Assembly (NCBI RefSeq): GCF_963678635.1
Contig: NC_087067.1
Location: forward strand, 28,339,547-28,403,546
Source: Symsagittifera roscoffensis
Lineage: Eukaryota > Xenacoelomorpha > Acoela > Convolutidae
Length of the DNA: 64,000 nt
Direction: 5' to 3'
Part shown: positions 11,901 through 21,104 of the stretch, one piece after another
Layout: every line of letters starts with the position of its first letter
Numbering within the stretch: the first letter of the stretch is position 1
The notes under the pieces: model-generated
Database searches by the model: none
Told to the model about the DNA's origin: nothing
The model's input: the letters and a program-made list of their open reading frames with translations, nothing else
Program-made: the position numbers and the translations under genes

Positions 11901-14900
11901 GTTTCTGTCATAATTTTTTTTGATAGATTTTAATTTTGATTGCTATTTCTGAATTTAGCATCAATTATTTGCTTTTAGGCATAACTATTACGGATAACGG
12001 CAATGGAAAAGCACTGGTGAAGCGTGTGAAACCTGAAAGTGTCGCCTCAAAACACAAAGAAATCATGCCCGGTGATCATATTCATTCAATAAACGGGGAG
12101 TCAATGGTTGGTTCCAGACACTACGAGGTGGCAAAAGTTCTCAAAAGTCTGCCAGTGGGAGTTAACTTCAAGGTGGTGCTGATTGAACCCAGAAAAGAAT
12201 TTGACCAGATCGCACCGAGGTCTCAATTGGGAAAGACAACGGCTGCTTCGAACCTCGCCAGGACTCTATCAGGTTAATTACATAGATTGCATTGCTTTAA
12301 TCTTTGAGGTTTCCCTATGATTTGGTTACTTTTGTCTCATAGACAAAAACAAAAGATGCAAGGCCCAGCTTTGCTAAGATCAGCTTTGCATGCCCCAGAA
12401 GTGTAATTTTACGCATCAGGTGTTAGTTATATAAAAAAAAACAGTTAATTGAGAACTCATTAAGTGCCATAGTAAAAAAAAAAGGACGGCTTAGATGTTG
12501 TATTCTTTGGAGGCATGTGTGACGCTTAGAATGCGCTATCGAAGTACTTACCCACTTTGTTGGGGCGCGCATCAGTTTGAGTTTTAGTTGCAAATGCGAG
12601 AAAACAAACGGCATGCTAAGCGGCACACATGCTAATAGGGCGATCCCAGTATTCACTTGATGAGGGTACCGATCTTTTAACAGACCTATCCTTCAGCAGA
12701 AAAAGTGAAATATAGTCTTTAGCAGACCAACCTGATAAAACTGACGCATAATTGATTGAGAGTCATAAAAATACACTCTGTCGTTGGTCAAGCTTCCCTA
12801 ATTAAGACAATTATCTCAAAATTTGTCCACAAAACTATCAATGTGAAAAAGACAATAATCTAAATTGGGGGTATAATGACATGCATGCAGGCCGCTTAGC
12901 ATGCGCAATAGAAAATAATTACTCACTTTGATGCCGCACGCATCAGTTTGAAATTTAGTTGCAAATGTGACAATACTGGGGCCTAGGAAATTAGACTACA
13001 AAAACTAAATTAGACGGTTTTTTTTAGAGATCTTGCATTTTAGACGTCACTGCTATGAAAAGGAAAGTGTCAAGCAAAATTTTTTCTTAAGAGTCAAGTT
13101 TCACAAATACAAAAAGAACATAAATTGACATTACCTATCAAAACAATTAGTTTAAATGAACCTAAAATGTCAAGTCCGAATATTACCGGAGACTTTTTAC
13201 ACAAGCAAATCAGCAAAGCTTGTGTGATATTACGAACTCACTTTTTTTCCAATCTAAGTCGCAAGTATTAGTGCTCTTTTTGAAAGTGCTCTTTTATTGC
13301 AGTATATGCATAAGATCAATAACCAGCGATTAAGTACAGCGAATTCTAAGGATATTAACACACACTAATGTATAACAACTAGCGTTTTAGCTTCAAGGTG
13401 TTATGGTTCTGTAGCGTAGAGGTAGAGGTAGGGAAGGAGACCAGCAGCAAAATAAGAGGGTTCGAACGTCAACAGGGTCGCATGTTTTTAATGAACTTTT
13501 TCGTATACTAGTTAAAATGCGTCTGCTCTATAAATTGAGGCATGTTAGTTGGTAATTTTTTTTTCAAGTTGACTGGTACTGCTAATGCGTCATAATTGGC
13601 TTGAGTCACTTAACAATTATGTAGACTCATAATTGGCGTGCGTCACTTAAGAAATTTTGTAGACTCAAAGTTTTACTCATTTAGTTTTTCTCAGTAGCGT
13701 TGTCGGTCATATTTTTGCTTGTGTATACGAAGTGCAACTTCGCCTCTGTGTGAATTGAATAAACTATGCATGATTGACATCTAAAATTTTTGGCCACCGA
13801 AACATAACTGTTGTCTGCATACAAACAATTTTATTTTTCTCTTGCAATTTGTCTGCAAACAGTTTTAATCTCTCTCACTTTAGTCTATTTCCTCACAATT
13901 ACGTTTTTGCAAAATCGTCTAACTTCCTTTTAAGTGCCTCTGTCTAATTTGCTTATCGTCTAATTTCTCAACCCCGATAATACTAACTCAATTCTAATCA
14001 CCCTAATTGCCGCATGTTCAGCGGCACGCATGCGAGTAAGCCGGTCCCAAGTTTCAAAAATTGACTTACATTTTAGCATGCTGGAACGAAAGTAATTTCA
14101 GACACGAACAGTACAATTACGTCTAATTTGCTTGTCTAATTTCCTATGCCCCGTGCTGAATGTAAGCGCATAGGTGCAAGCGGTCGCTCCTTGCCGATGC
14201 CGCAATTGAACTTAGTGTTCTGACTTGCTTAAAGATCGGTCTTCTGCTAAAATGGTCTGCTTAAATAACTAGGACCACTTGATGACGATGCCTTAATATT
14301 AAAAATTTTAATATGGAGTGTTTTTGACATTTTCTCGAGACTTCATTTTATGATTCTAAAGTGATTTGACGCATATATATAACGCTGGTATGGCCCTATC
14401 TAGCTTTTGCACGAACCGTAACTACACGGGAGGGACCTTTAATTAAGTTTTTTTTTTGTTTCAGTTGTTAAAGCCATAAAACGCTTCCAATCATTATTCG
14501 AGTTGAATTGAAAATGTTCCAAACTTTTTCTGTGCCGAGAAAAAATGATAAGCGTCAAAAGGGCGAAAAAAAAAGAAATTTTTTCGTTCAACCTTAATCC
14601 CCTCACCAGAAATGGTTTTATTGGAAAATCTTGTTTTTCTTACTTTTTCTCAATGTTTTTTGCAAGGATGATTGGGATCAGAGCATTTTGCGCTAATTGC
14701 ACTGTAACTGGATATTCTTGCTTAAGTAGAGTTTAGAGAAAACCTGCCTTTAAATGCTTAAGTAGACGCTCGGTTTCAAAAGTTGGCTGAACGAAAGCGA
14801 CCTTGCCTAATTGTATGCATCTGAAAAAGCGCATAAGATCGTCGCAGAGCAGTTTTCAATATTAAATGAGTAACCAATTTGAAATGAATTAATTTAGCCA

Positions 14901-16229
14901 TGTTTGGCAACTAGACGGCCATGCCTTTGCAGTTTTGTGGGACTCGATAGGTAATGTTTCGCGGAATTTCTTAGCAAAGAATGCTGATTAAATTACTTGC
15001 GACCAATTGTAGCTTTTCATAATAGCAACGAATTGCCGCCGTGCCCATCAAACGAACACCGTGTTTAGTTTTTTTCCATAATATTTTGAGAGACTGTTTC
15101 AGTAAATGTTTTTTTTTAGGTCGCGTGTCTCTTCGATTGAGACGAGATGGCAATGCAGCTGTAACTGACATGCCGAGTGATTTTGACCTGCGGGCTACGA
15201 AAGAGGTCGATGACCTGCTAGAGAACTACTTAGGCATCAGAGACAGCGAAATGGCCACCAGTATTGTAGAGGTAATTACCATCTATTTCTTAAGCTTGTA
15301 AATAGTTTTGCGGAGTTCGACGTTCTCAAGAATTTTGACGCATTTATCTTTTAGTTGTACAATTTATGAACCCCGGAGAATTTGAAAATTTTGGTTGTCT
15401 TCATTAACGCCGATTTAGGTGTCAGTGTTTGTGAGAAAGTATTTGCGAGACTGAGTAAGAGTCATGAACGTAGTGAATACTCCTATATAGGTATTGATGG
15501 ATTTTTGTTTTTTTTTCAGGAAAAAGTCAAAAAATTTGTTCACGCTAAAATATGATTTTTAGTAGTTTGACGATTGATTTCTTTTTTAGTTCAGTTCATT
15601 TCTTCGTTAAAAGAAGGAAAACTCCACTAATCGAACAGCAAATGTGTAAAGGTCACAAAACAGGTGCTCGACTTCTAGGTTCGAAAGTCGATTTTAATTT
15701 AACTGATCCAGTTTTTTCAAATTGGGTTAATTTTATCAGAAAAGTGTCAACCTTAAATTGTTCTAGATAATTCAAAGAATTTTCAAGCCTAATTTTTTTT
15801 TTGTGAAATTCGAAAAATCTAAGTGTATTATTTTTTCTGTTTCCTTGCGTTGGTGACTCTTTTCCAACTGTCTAATGGCTATGTTTTATTATTTAATTGG
15901 TAAATACTGGTCCTAAGTATGTCATAACTTTCTCAGTTTTTTTAAGTTGCGAACGTGTTGCAGTGGCGGAAGGGGGTAACTGAAGCTTAAGTTATTATTT
16001 TGAAATTAATTTGATAAAAAAAAGTTTTGAAATTTAGGTGTACAAAGAGAAAAGTAGTCACATGGCTGACTTCGCAGAAAGCCTGAAGACAAAGTTCTTG
16101 GTCGATCTTATCAGCGAAAACGAGAAACTGCTCTACTCTCTCTGGTCCAAACTCGGAGAGATCAAGAGATCGAATCCCACACTTGCAGACCTTTCGCAGA
16201 AACAAAATTTTGAAGACGAGAGTGACTGA
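5563..16229 (+). CDS. GIPC: GIPC-family PDZ adaptor (complete, 4 exons)
   Basis: The coding region joins 5563-5947, 11979-12272, 15120-15271 and 16038-16229, giving 1023 nt and 340 aa, close to vertebrate GIPC proteins (about 330 aa). All junctions are GT..AG and the frame is continuous. Order: basic N-terminus with a KKKKK run; GH1 region starting at LAFRVQLAHGSPT (about 43-55); PDZ domain at about 124-205 with ITITDNGNG as the carboxylate-binding region and GDHIHSINGES; C-terminal GH2 region with VDDLLENYLGIRDSEMA. In known family members the PDZ binds C-terminal tails of receptors and RGS-GAIP, and GH2 binds myosin VI during endocytic trafficking. The introns (6.0, 2.8 and 0.8 kb) carry many repeats. 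The paralogue number cannot be assigned. The family call is very secure. Confidence 0.96.
6037..6153. mobile_element. Small palindromic element (MITE-like)
   Basis: gctggcatggcac at the left and gtggccataccaacgc at the right are imperfect inverted repeats bracketing about 115 bp. A related left end lies at about 14384-14425 (gctggtatggccctatc) and an inverted relative at about 17964-17995. Class unknown; no target duplication established. Confidence 0.4.
6162..6757. mobile_element. 596-bp fold-back MITE with TA target site
   Basis: The element begins CACTAAAGGACAAAATTAA and ends with the inverted counterpart ..TTAATTTTGTTCACTAGTG. It is flanked on both sides by TA (6160-6161 and 6758-6759), as Tc1/mariner-type transposases leave. 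The inverted similarity continues inward for about 230 bp on each side: the left-arm phrases atgatctaaactacactctctgaaag and cacttaccag reappear reverse-complemented in the right arm. Only the central part near 6400-6520 is unpaired. No transposase is encoded, so it would need one in trans. Confidence 0.8.
7123..7176 (+). repeat. tRNA-like SINE head
   Basis: tggcgaagcgg (7123-7133) matches an internal pol III A box, and ggctcgaatcg (7166-7176) matches a B box at tRNA-like spacing. The surroundings do not fold into a full cloverleaf, so this is a SINE head or tRNA relic, not a working tRNA gene. Confidence 0.5.
7930..8240 (+). repeat. GCAAGG-TATTGCAATCGGG repeat, two copies
   Basis: gcaagggtgttgcaaccggg (7935) and gcaaggttattgcaatcggg (8177) start two copies of a short block. 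Relatives lie at about 10665, 11219, 18829 and 55372. In the 11.2 and 18.8 kb copies a tRNA-like head follows about 100 bp later, so the block looks like part of a composite SINE. Confidence 0.55.
8888..9376 (+). repeat. + strand family with embedded T-run/CAG
   Basis: One of the fullest copies of a family of about 430 bp. Landmarks in order: T-run then caggaaaaagtctta, gttcacgctcaattttga, gtttgag..gtgatttc, attgaacagc, a cagattt..agcgaa block, cagttttctcaaat, ttcaaagagttttaag, and a tail ending ttttccaactgcctgttggc. A head-only copy sits just upstream at 8725-8855. All copies found are in this orientation. Confidence 0.75.
9845..10085 (-). pseudogene. LINE reverse-transcriptase fragment, frameshifted
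   Basis: On the minus strand, around 10031-10002, one frame reads SDVPQGSQHGPL, the conserved RT motif before the catalytic palm. The adjacent frame continues FFILYVKELLQKV, then NGYPDDYKFVTTD at about 9945-9915, where YPDD stands in the place of the YxDD catalytic box. The two parts are in different frames, so at least one frameshift lies near 10002. This places it among non-LTR (LINE) reverse transcriptases; the clade cannot be assigned. A following open frame (9558-9848) has no match I recognise. Confidence 0.65.
10690..11205 (+). repeat. + strand family copy
   Basis: Carries the landmarks of the copy at 8888: gtgaacgcctcattaac head, aatgaacgtagcgagtactctta, T-run caggaaaaagtctta, ttgttcacgctcaattttga, aatagcaatagtgtaaa, and tail ctcttttccaactgtcagttggc. 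Confidence 0.75.
11205..11375 (+). repeat. Composite SINE (block plus tRNA-like head)
   Basis: gcaagggtattgcaatcg, then ttttttgacccgtaaataactttgttcacagaatggtcaaa, then gcctggcacggcaaaggtcc and the B-box-like gggttcgattc (11339-11349), ending in a T-run. The region at 18815-19030 has the same order, which supports a single repeated element. Confidence 0.65.
11979..12272 (+). CDS. GIPC: GIPC exon 2 (PDZ domain)
   Basis: Follows acceptor gcttttag at 11978. It supplies the second and third bases of Gly129 and encodes the whole PDZ core, including VKRVKPESVASKH, GDHIHSINGES and HYEVAKVLKSLP, then VVLIEPRKEFD. It ends at donor GTTAAT (12273) in phase 1. Confidence 0.95.
12978..14152. mobile_element. 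TIR element, non-autonomous, two right ends
   Basis: The left end reads GGGGCCTAGGAAATTAGAC followed by a second AAATTAGACGG (12978-13017). Inverted counterparts occur twice on the right: ending CCCC at 13975 and ending CCCC at 14152. The outer right end (read inverted: GGGGCATAGGAAATTAGAC) is the closer match. The interior codes for nothing recognisable. Two right ends suggest a nested or partly duplicated element. No target-site duplication is evident, so the class is open. Confidence 0.55.
13412..13468 (+). repeat. tRNA-like head
   Basis: tagcgtagaggt (13412-13423) fits an A box and gggttcgaacg (13458-13468) fits a B box. No convincing acceptor stem, so probably a SINE head. Confidence 0.5.
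15120..15271 (+). CDS. GIPC: GIPC exon 3 (start of GH2)
   Basis: Acceptor is a T9-AG ending at 15119; donor GTAATT starts at 15272, phase 0. Encodes RVSLRLRRDGNAAV, DMPSDFDLRATKEVDDLL and YLGIRDSEMATSIVE, matching the conserved linker and GH2 start of GIPC. Confidence 0.94.
15455..15890 (+). repeat. + strand family copy (GIPC intron 3)
   Basis: gtcatgaacgtagtgaatactcctatatagg, T-run caggaaaaagtc, gttcacgct, atcgaacagcaaatgtgtaaagg, ttcaaagaattttcaagcc, and tail gtgactcttttccaactgtctaatggc. It fills most of the 766-bp intron. Confidence 0.75.
16038..16229 (+). CDS. GIPC: GIPC exon 4 (C-terminus, stop)
   Basis: Acceptor aatttag ends at 16037. Encodes the last 63 residues, with DFAESLKTKFLVDLI and LYSLWSKLGEIKRSN, then TGA at 16227-16229. 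The tail is slightly longer and more acidic than in vertebrates. Canonical AATAAA sites appear only well downstream (16744 and 17430), so the 3' end is not fixed. Confidence 0.94.
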   Translation: MYKEKSSHMADFAESLKTKFLVDLISENEKLLYSLWSKLGEIKRSNPTLADLSQKQNFEDESD

Positions 16230-18814
16230 AATGAATCGTTTCTTTGCTCTTTTAATCTATTTCCAATTTTAATCTAAAAAGTTTTATTTGCTTAGATTTT
16301 ACGACTTAAATTGTTTGGTATCAATTTGTAACGATTACTTTAATTAATTCGGGTTGTGCACAATGTTTTCGGCGCACAATGTTTTCGGGTTGTGCACAAT
16401 GTTTTCTTCAAATTTTATTGTAAATTACTATGTGAGATTCCAGATATCAGGGTAATATCGACCACTTACATTGAATTTAAATTCAATTTGTTGCTCTGAG
16501 ATTAGGAAAAAATACAATTGGATAATGAGTTCGTTTGTTTAAATATATTTTTATATTTTTATTAATGAGAGCAAAAGGATGATCAACTTTTTCTGATTTA
16601 TTTAATGGATGATCCGGCGATGTCCCTTTGACTTTTTTCCCTTATGGCATAAATAAGGAGTTTTCATTTGAATATGATGATTTTATGAAAACTTATCAGA
16701 ATTGAATTATCGTGAAAAAGAACAAAGTCTAAAAAAGTTTTCAAATAAATATTGGTTGGCAATTTGTTGTGAGTCTAGTCTGATCAGAATATTGATCAGA
16801 ATAAACCTTCAACCACAAGTTTATGGTTATAGTAAGAATAAAGAACAGTGTTTGTGATGAAGTTGTTATCACAACTGAATGGTCAATTTGTTCGCAGAAA
16901 GTAACTCCATTTTACACCTACATTATCATGGCTTTAGTTGCATGGATTTTATGCTAATTGAAAATGTTTCATTTTATGCCATCTGGTAAACGATTTATCA
17001 TATTTGACCTGTTAAAATCTGTGTTTGTTAATAATTGAGCTTATTTTACTAGAGTGGACTGAATCCTTTCGATAGAGCCATATAGTGCGCTTCAAACTGA
17101 GTACATTTTTTGGTCTTTTGACCTGAACCCTTTTCCCAGGCATACAATTAACTTTTTGAATGTAATCTTGCAAGATATTTTGCCAAGAGCAACAATGGTA
17201 AAAATGATTTCCTTCATAAAACACAATTTGTTTATATCTGAATCAGACAAATGAAATGAAATGAAAGATTTTAATGGCCAAGGAAGGGAGTAGGGGGTTT
17301 TAGAGCCATGATCTCAAATGTGTGTGAATGAATAGTTACATCTTCACTGTGTGTGAGTGAATGAATTTTCCTGTGTAAATTTATGTAAATATTTGTTCTT
17401 TAATTCAAAATATTGCTCTTTTGTAAGAAAATAAAGGTTCAATTCAGAACTTAAAATCGAAAAGACTTTGAAAACTAAATAAAATAGAAAAAAATAACCT
17501 TTGTTTTCCTACAGCTCTGCATCTTATCGATGAAGCATATCAATTTCATTTTCGCTCGTTTTAATTTTGATAGATATCGGCCGCTTAGCTTCTTCTTTCT
17601 ATCAAATAGACATATCCCTTTTTTATTTTCTCAGTTTTAGTTTACTTTGTAATTGGAAAAGAAAGAAATAAATGGTTCATAGCACATGTTTTGTTTTCAT
17701 GTTCAGAAGTGAGAACTAATGTCTCCTTCCGAAAGGATGCAATGTGGTAATGGATAAAACATACATATTTATTGACTTGAGCAAATCTTTTCCCTAACTT
17801 TTGTTAAACCACGTTCGGTATCGTAATATATACCTTTGTGCTATGATTTAGTCTTCGAGAATAATCAGATGTCTCATATCTTCTTTTGAGACCTTTGAAT
17901 TTATAAAAGGAAAATACATCTAAAAAAGACAATTGAAAAAGGCTTCAGTATAGACACGGTCAGTGCACAAGATGGTTAGAGCCATTCCACGCCTATGTAA
18001 TTACGCTTGCGATTAGCAAGGATCGGTTGCCAAATCGGAATAAAGAATTTCTTTTCCTGTTAACTAGTTGAACAAAATCACTTGACACCTTGGCGTACAA
18101 CCAAGGCGTCAATCCACACATAAAATCCAAGGTTACGCATATACCTTTTAAGATGAAGATCTTGGGATCGATTGACCCGGATCTGTTATTTGCAAAGGAA
18201 GATATCCGTGTGACAAAAAAGTTTCTCGCCAGACTTGGTCAGCTTGTCAGCTTTTTTTAACGGCATAGTTGCCGCAGCACTGTACTTTCATATAATTTCA
18301 GCAATTTTACTATAACTGAAATTATTCTCAATGCTTGCTGGTTCTGTGCTACTATTTGCATTCCAAGAATATGTTTCCTTAAAAAATGTATCTTTTTTGG
18401 AAGCCTTTCAGAATCTTCCTTATTCAGAAGAAAGCAATGAACAGCGCTTTCTATAAAAGTTTTTTGAAATTATGATTCTTTCTGATTGCAATGTGGAAAA
18501 ATATGTACTACGGCATAAAAAATGTTCCGATTTTCCTCCTTCCAAAAGATAATTCATTCGCCTGGTTTGAATTTGTCAAGTGAGCTTTTATGAATCGTGA
18601 GCGTTAGAGAATGACTGGAAATTATCTTAAGTTATTATACTTCGAACTTCTGTCAAAAATGTTGCTGTACGGTAACTTTTTTACCCGTTTCTTCGGGAAC
18701 ATATTCATGTATCGGCACTTCTCCTGTGTTGAGATTTCAGCAGGGCTTTAAGGGCGGGAAATTGCATAGATGAATGCCTCATTGACTTTAAAATAGTTTC
18801 AAGCCTTATTTTTC

Positions 18815-19030
18815 TTGCAATGAGCAAGAATATTGCAATTGGGTAAAAGACTTTTTTGACCCTTATATAACTTTATTCACAGAATGGTCAAAATTAGAAA
18901 TGGTAAATCATGATTCAGTTCACAATTAGTTGAAATTCCTTTGTGTCTCCGGCACACTTGGTCTGGAGTCAACCAATGCGCCTGGGATGGCAAAGGTCCT
19001 TGGTTCGAATCGGAAAGTATTTGTTTTTTT
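18815..19030 (+). repeat. Composite SINE copy
   Basis: gcaagaatattgcaattggg block, then gacccttatataactttattcacagaatggtcaaa, then gcctgggatggcaaaggtcc and B-box-like ggttcgaatcg (19002-19012), then a T-run. Same order as at 11205-11375. Confidence 0.65.
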
Positions 19031-19926
19031 TTTCAAACTGGAAATTGTCCGTTCCAAAAAAAAGTGGGCTTATTATTGTTGGCTTATGTTTCTTCGGCTT
19101 AGTTGCCATATTTTAGAAGTCATTTTTTGAGTTTCTACAATATTAGTGTTTTAATATACAACAAAAAAATTTTTATGCTCACCTCTGGTTCGCAAAAAAT
19201 GCTAAAAATCTAAATAGAAATTATAGTTCATGTTTTTCATGACAATATTTTTTCCGTTTTTTTTTCGGTTGATAGGTTTTGTCCTAAATGATATCAAGTT
19301 ATTGGCCCCATAGTGCGTCTTTTGACGAGCGAAAAAAGTTTGTGTGTGCGTGTCTGTGTTTTGAGGGCGAGGGGGACTTAATAGCTTCTTATTAGTCTTA
19401 ATTTTATTGTGATTTTTTTTCTGTTTTTTGCGCTTAATAGTTTTGGGTTTATATTATATCGGCGTACTGGGCTCATATTGTTTCATTTGACGAGCAAATG
19501 AAGTTTTTTGAGTGTTTGTATGTTTTGAGGGTGAGGGGTGACTTATTCGTTTTTTTTAAGTCTCGTTGATTTTGTTTCGGCTTAAAGGGTTACTGACAAG
19601 GTATGTTCGGCTTTGTTACCGCTGGGTACATTATCTTCCGATGCTTGTTTCACATTCTTTTGTCTTGGCATTTTTTTGTTTCAAAACTAGCCTTATTTCC
19701 GTTTTGATAGATCTGTTTTTTTTTTTCAATATTTTCGATTTTTTTTCTTGATTTATATCGCCAGAGGTGCAAAGCTCAGCTTAGCCCTGAGTATAATATG
19801 CGTGTGCTTGATTTTTTTTACGCTTGCGTGTGCCTTGCAAGCATTATCAAACAGGAACGTAGTATTTTTCCGGTAAACAACTTGATAGCTGAAGCTTATA
19901 ACCAATTCATTTTCAACCACTGACTT

Positions 19927-19985
19927 GGGGCCGAGGTAATGCATCTGCGTGATGGAAAAACTCGAGGGTTCGAGTCTGCCTAGGA
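19927..19985 (+). repeat. tRNA-like SINE head
   Basis: A-box-like ggggccgaggtaatgc and B-box-like gggttcgagtctg (19967-19978) at tRNA spacing, followed by a T-rich stretch. Further degenerate heads of this type end near 22205 and 30450. Confidence 0.45.
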
Positions 19986-20439
19986 CCTGTTCTCTTTGCC
20001 TATCGTTTGTCTTTTTGTTTTTTTTCCGCCGGCTTAGTTTCTGCAGTACTTTTCTTATTCGAGCAACTGATACTGTTATTAAAATTCTAAAATTGCTTTG
20101 GAGCTCGAAATTGTTTTTCGCTGCAAAGGGAACATGCTGCGGCGCTCAACTTCAGGCAAAATGAGTTTTGAACGCAAAGGTTTTATTTTTAAAATGACAG
20201 TCCTGAAAGTCTACAAATGTAAAACACTTGAGTGGGATGCAAAACTTTTCCGTCGTTTTTTCGTTTCCTGAGTTAATTTGCAATATGTATTGGCTTTGAT
20301 GCAATAAAGCTGAAAATTTGTGGCAAGCATAAAGATCGTTTTTGATTGCTGTTTTCTAAATGATTGGAGAATGGCGTTATTGAAGAAAAAATAGAGTTTT
20401 TGAACCAGTTCATGGAGTTTTGTTTTTTGACATTATGTA

Positions 20440-20800
20440 GAATCGATGAACGTATTTGGGGACTCATGTATAGGTCGCGATGATTTTTTCTTTTTTTTTG
20501 CAGGTCAAGTAGCTTTCGCGGTTTGACGTCCGATTTCGTTTTTAGTTGCATTGCATTTTCTTTGTTTAAAGGAGGGCAAACTGGAATATCGAACAGCAAA
20601 AATCTAAAGGACTTCTAGTTTGGAAAGTGGAATTTAATTTTCAGATTTCCCAGCGAAATAAAAATTTTACCTGATCCAGTTTTCTCGAATTAAATTGTAC
20701 TACAAGTTGAAGGAAAACATTTTTTTTGAAAATTGAAATTTAAAAAATGCGTCGTTAATTTTGTTCTGTTTACTTGCGTTTATTGACTCTGTTTATATTG
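20440..20800 (+). repeat. + strand family copy
   Basis: tcgatgaacgtatttggggactcatgtataggtcgcgatga, T-run gcagg, gcggtttgacgtccgatttc, atcgaacagcaaaa, ttcagatttcccagcgaaataaaa, ccagttttctcgaat. It ends about 60 bp before the CECR2 acceptor. Confidence 0.7.
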
Positions 20801-20894
20801 TAAATTAAATAATTTAATTAATTTGGTAAAAAAACTAGCCGTTTTTTTATCTCTTCTAGAGTTGATATGTGATTACAGTCTGCGGCCTGATGGT

Positions 20895-21104
20895 ATGTTT
20901 CACGATAGTTCAGAGGTCAAATTTGAGGGCAAGTCCCCGCCGCCGCCCCCTGCTGGCGAGGATCAGGAAGAAGCGAAAAAAGATCGCACCCCAGCTACGC
21001 CTTTAACTCTAGATGAAGTTCGATCGTGGTGGGAAGTAGCTTCTATCGTCCACTTTTCCTCTGTATTTCGACCTGCTTTTGAGCTGCCCGAATTTGAATT
21101 TGAT
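20895..21104 (+). CDS. CECR2: CECR2 exon 1 (start, DDT N-terminus)
   Basis: Begins MFHDSSEVKFEGK, followed by a proline run and then VRSWWEVASIVHFSSVFR and FELPEFEFD of the DDT domain. Donor GTAAGT at 21105, phase 0. The acceptor-like tctcttctag ends at 20859, 35 bp before the ATG, so this is either a splice-in from an upstream leader exon or a trans-splice site. Confidence 0.88.

Larger units (their letters stand above)
5948..11978 (+). other. GIPC intron 1, repeat-filled
   Basis: Six kilobases without coding exons of the host gene. It holds a small palindromic element (6037-6153), a fold-back element (6162-6757), tRNA-like heads (7123-7176, 8340-8375, 11310-11375), several copies of a GCAAGGGTATTGCAATCGGG block, the first copies of the + strand repeat family, and a minus-strand LINE fragment (about 9.85-10.09 kb). 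Confidence 0.75.
12273..15119 (+). other. GIPC intron 2
   Basis: Contains diverged repeats around the motif GCATGCTAAGCGGC (12610, inverted at 12890, 14010), an element with terminal inverted repeats (12978-14152), a tRNA-like head (13412-13468), a GCGAAG-type hairpin tail (13728-13742) and a partial palindromic element near 14384. No coding sequence recognised. Confidence 0.65.
16230..20859. other. GIPC-CECR2 intergenic region
   Basis: AT-rich, without a coding signature on either strand. Recognisable parts are AATAAA-type sites (16744, 17430) that could end GIPC, an inverted relative of a small palindromic element near 17964-17995, a composite SINE (18815-19030), a tRNA-like head (about 19927-19985) and a + strand family copy (20440-20800). 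The CECR2 promoter or first non-coding exon should lie here but cannot be picked out. Confidence 0.6.
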
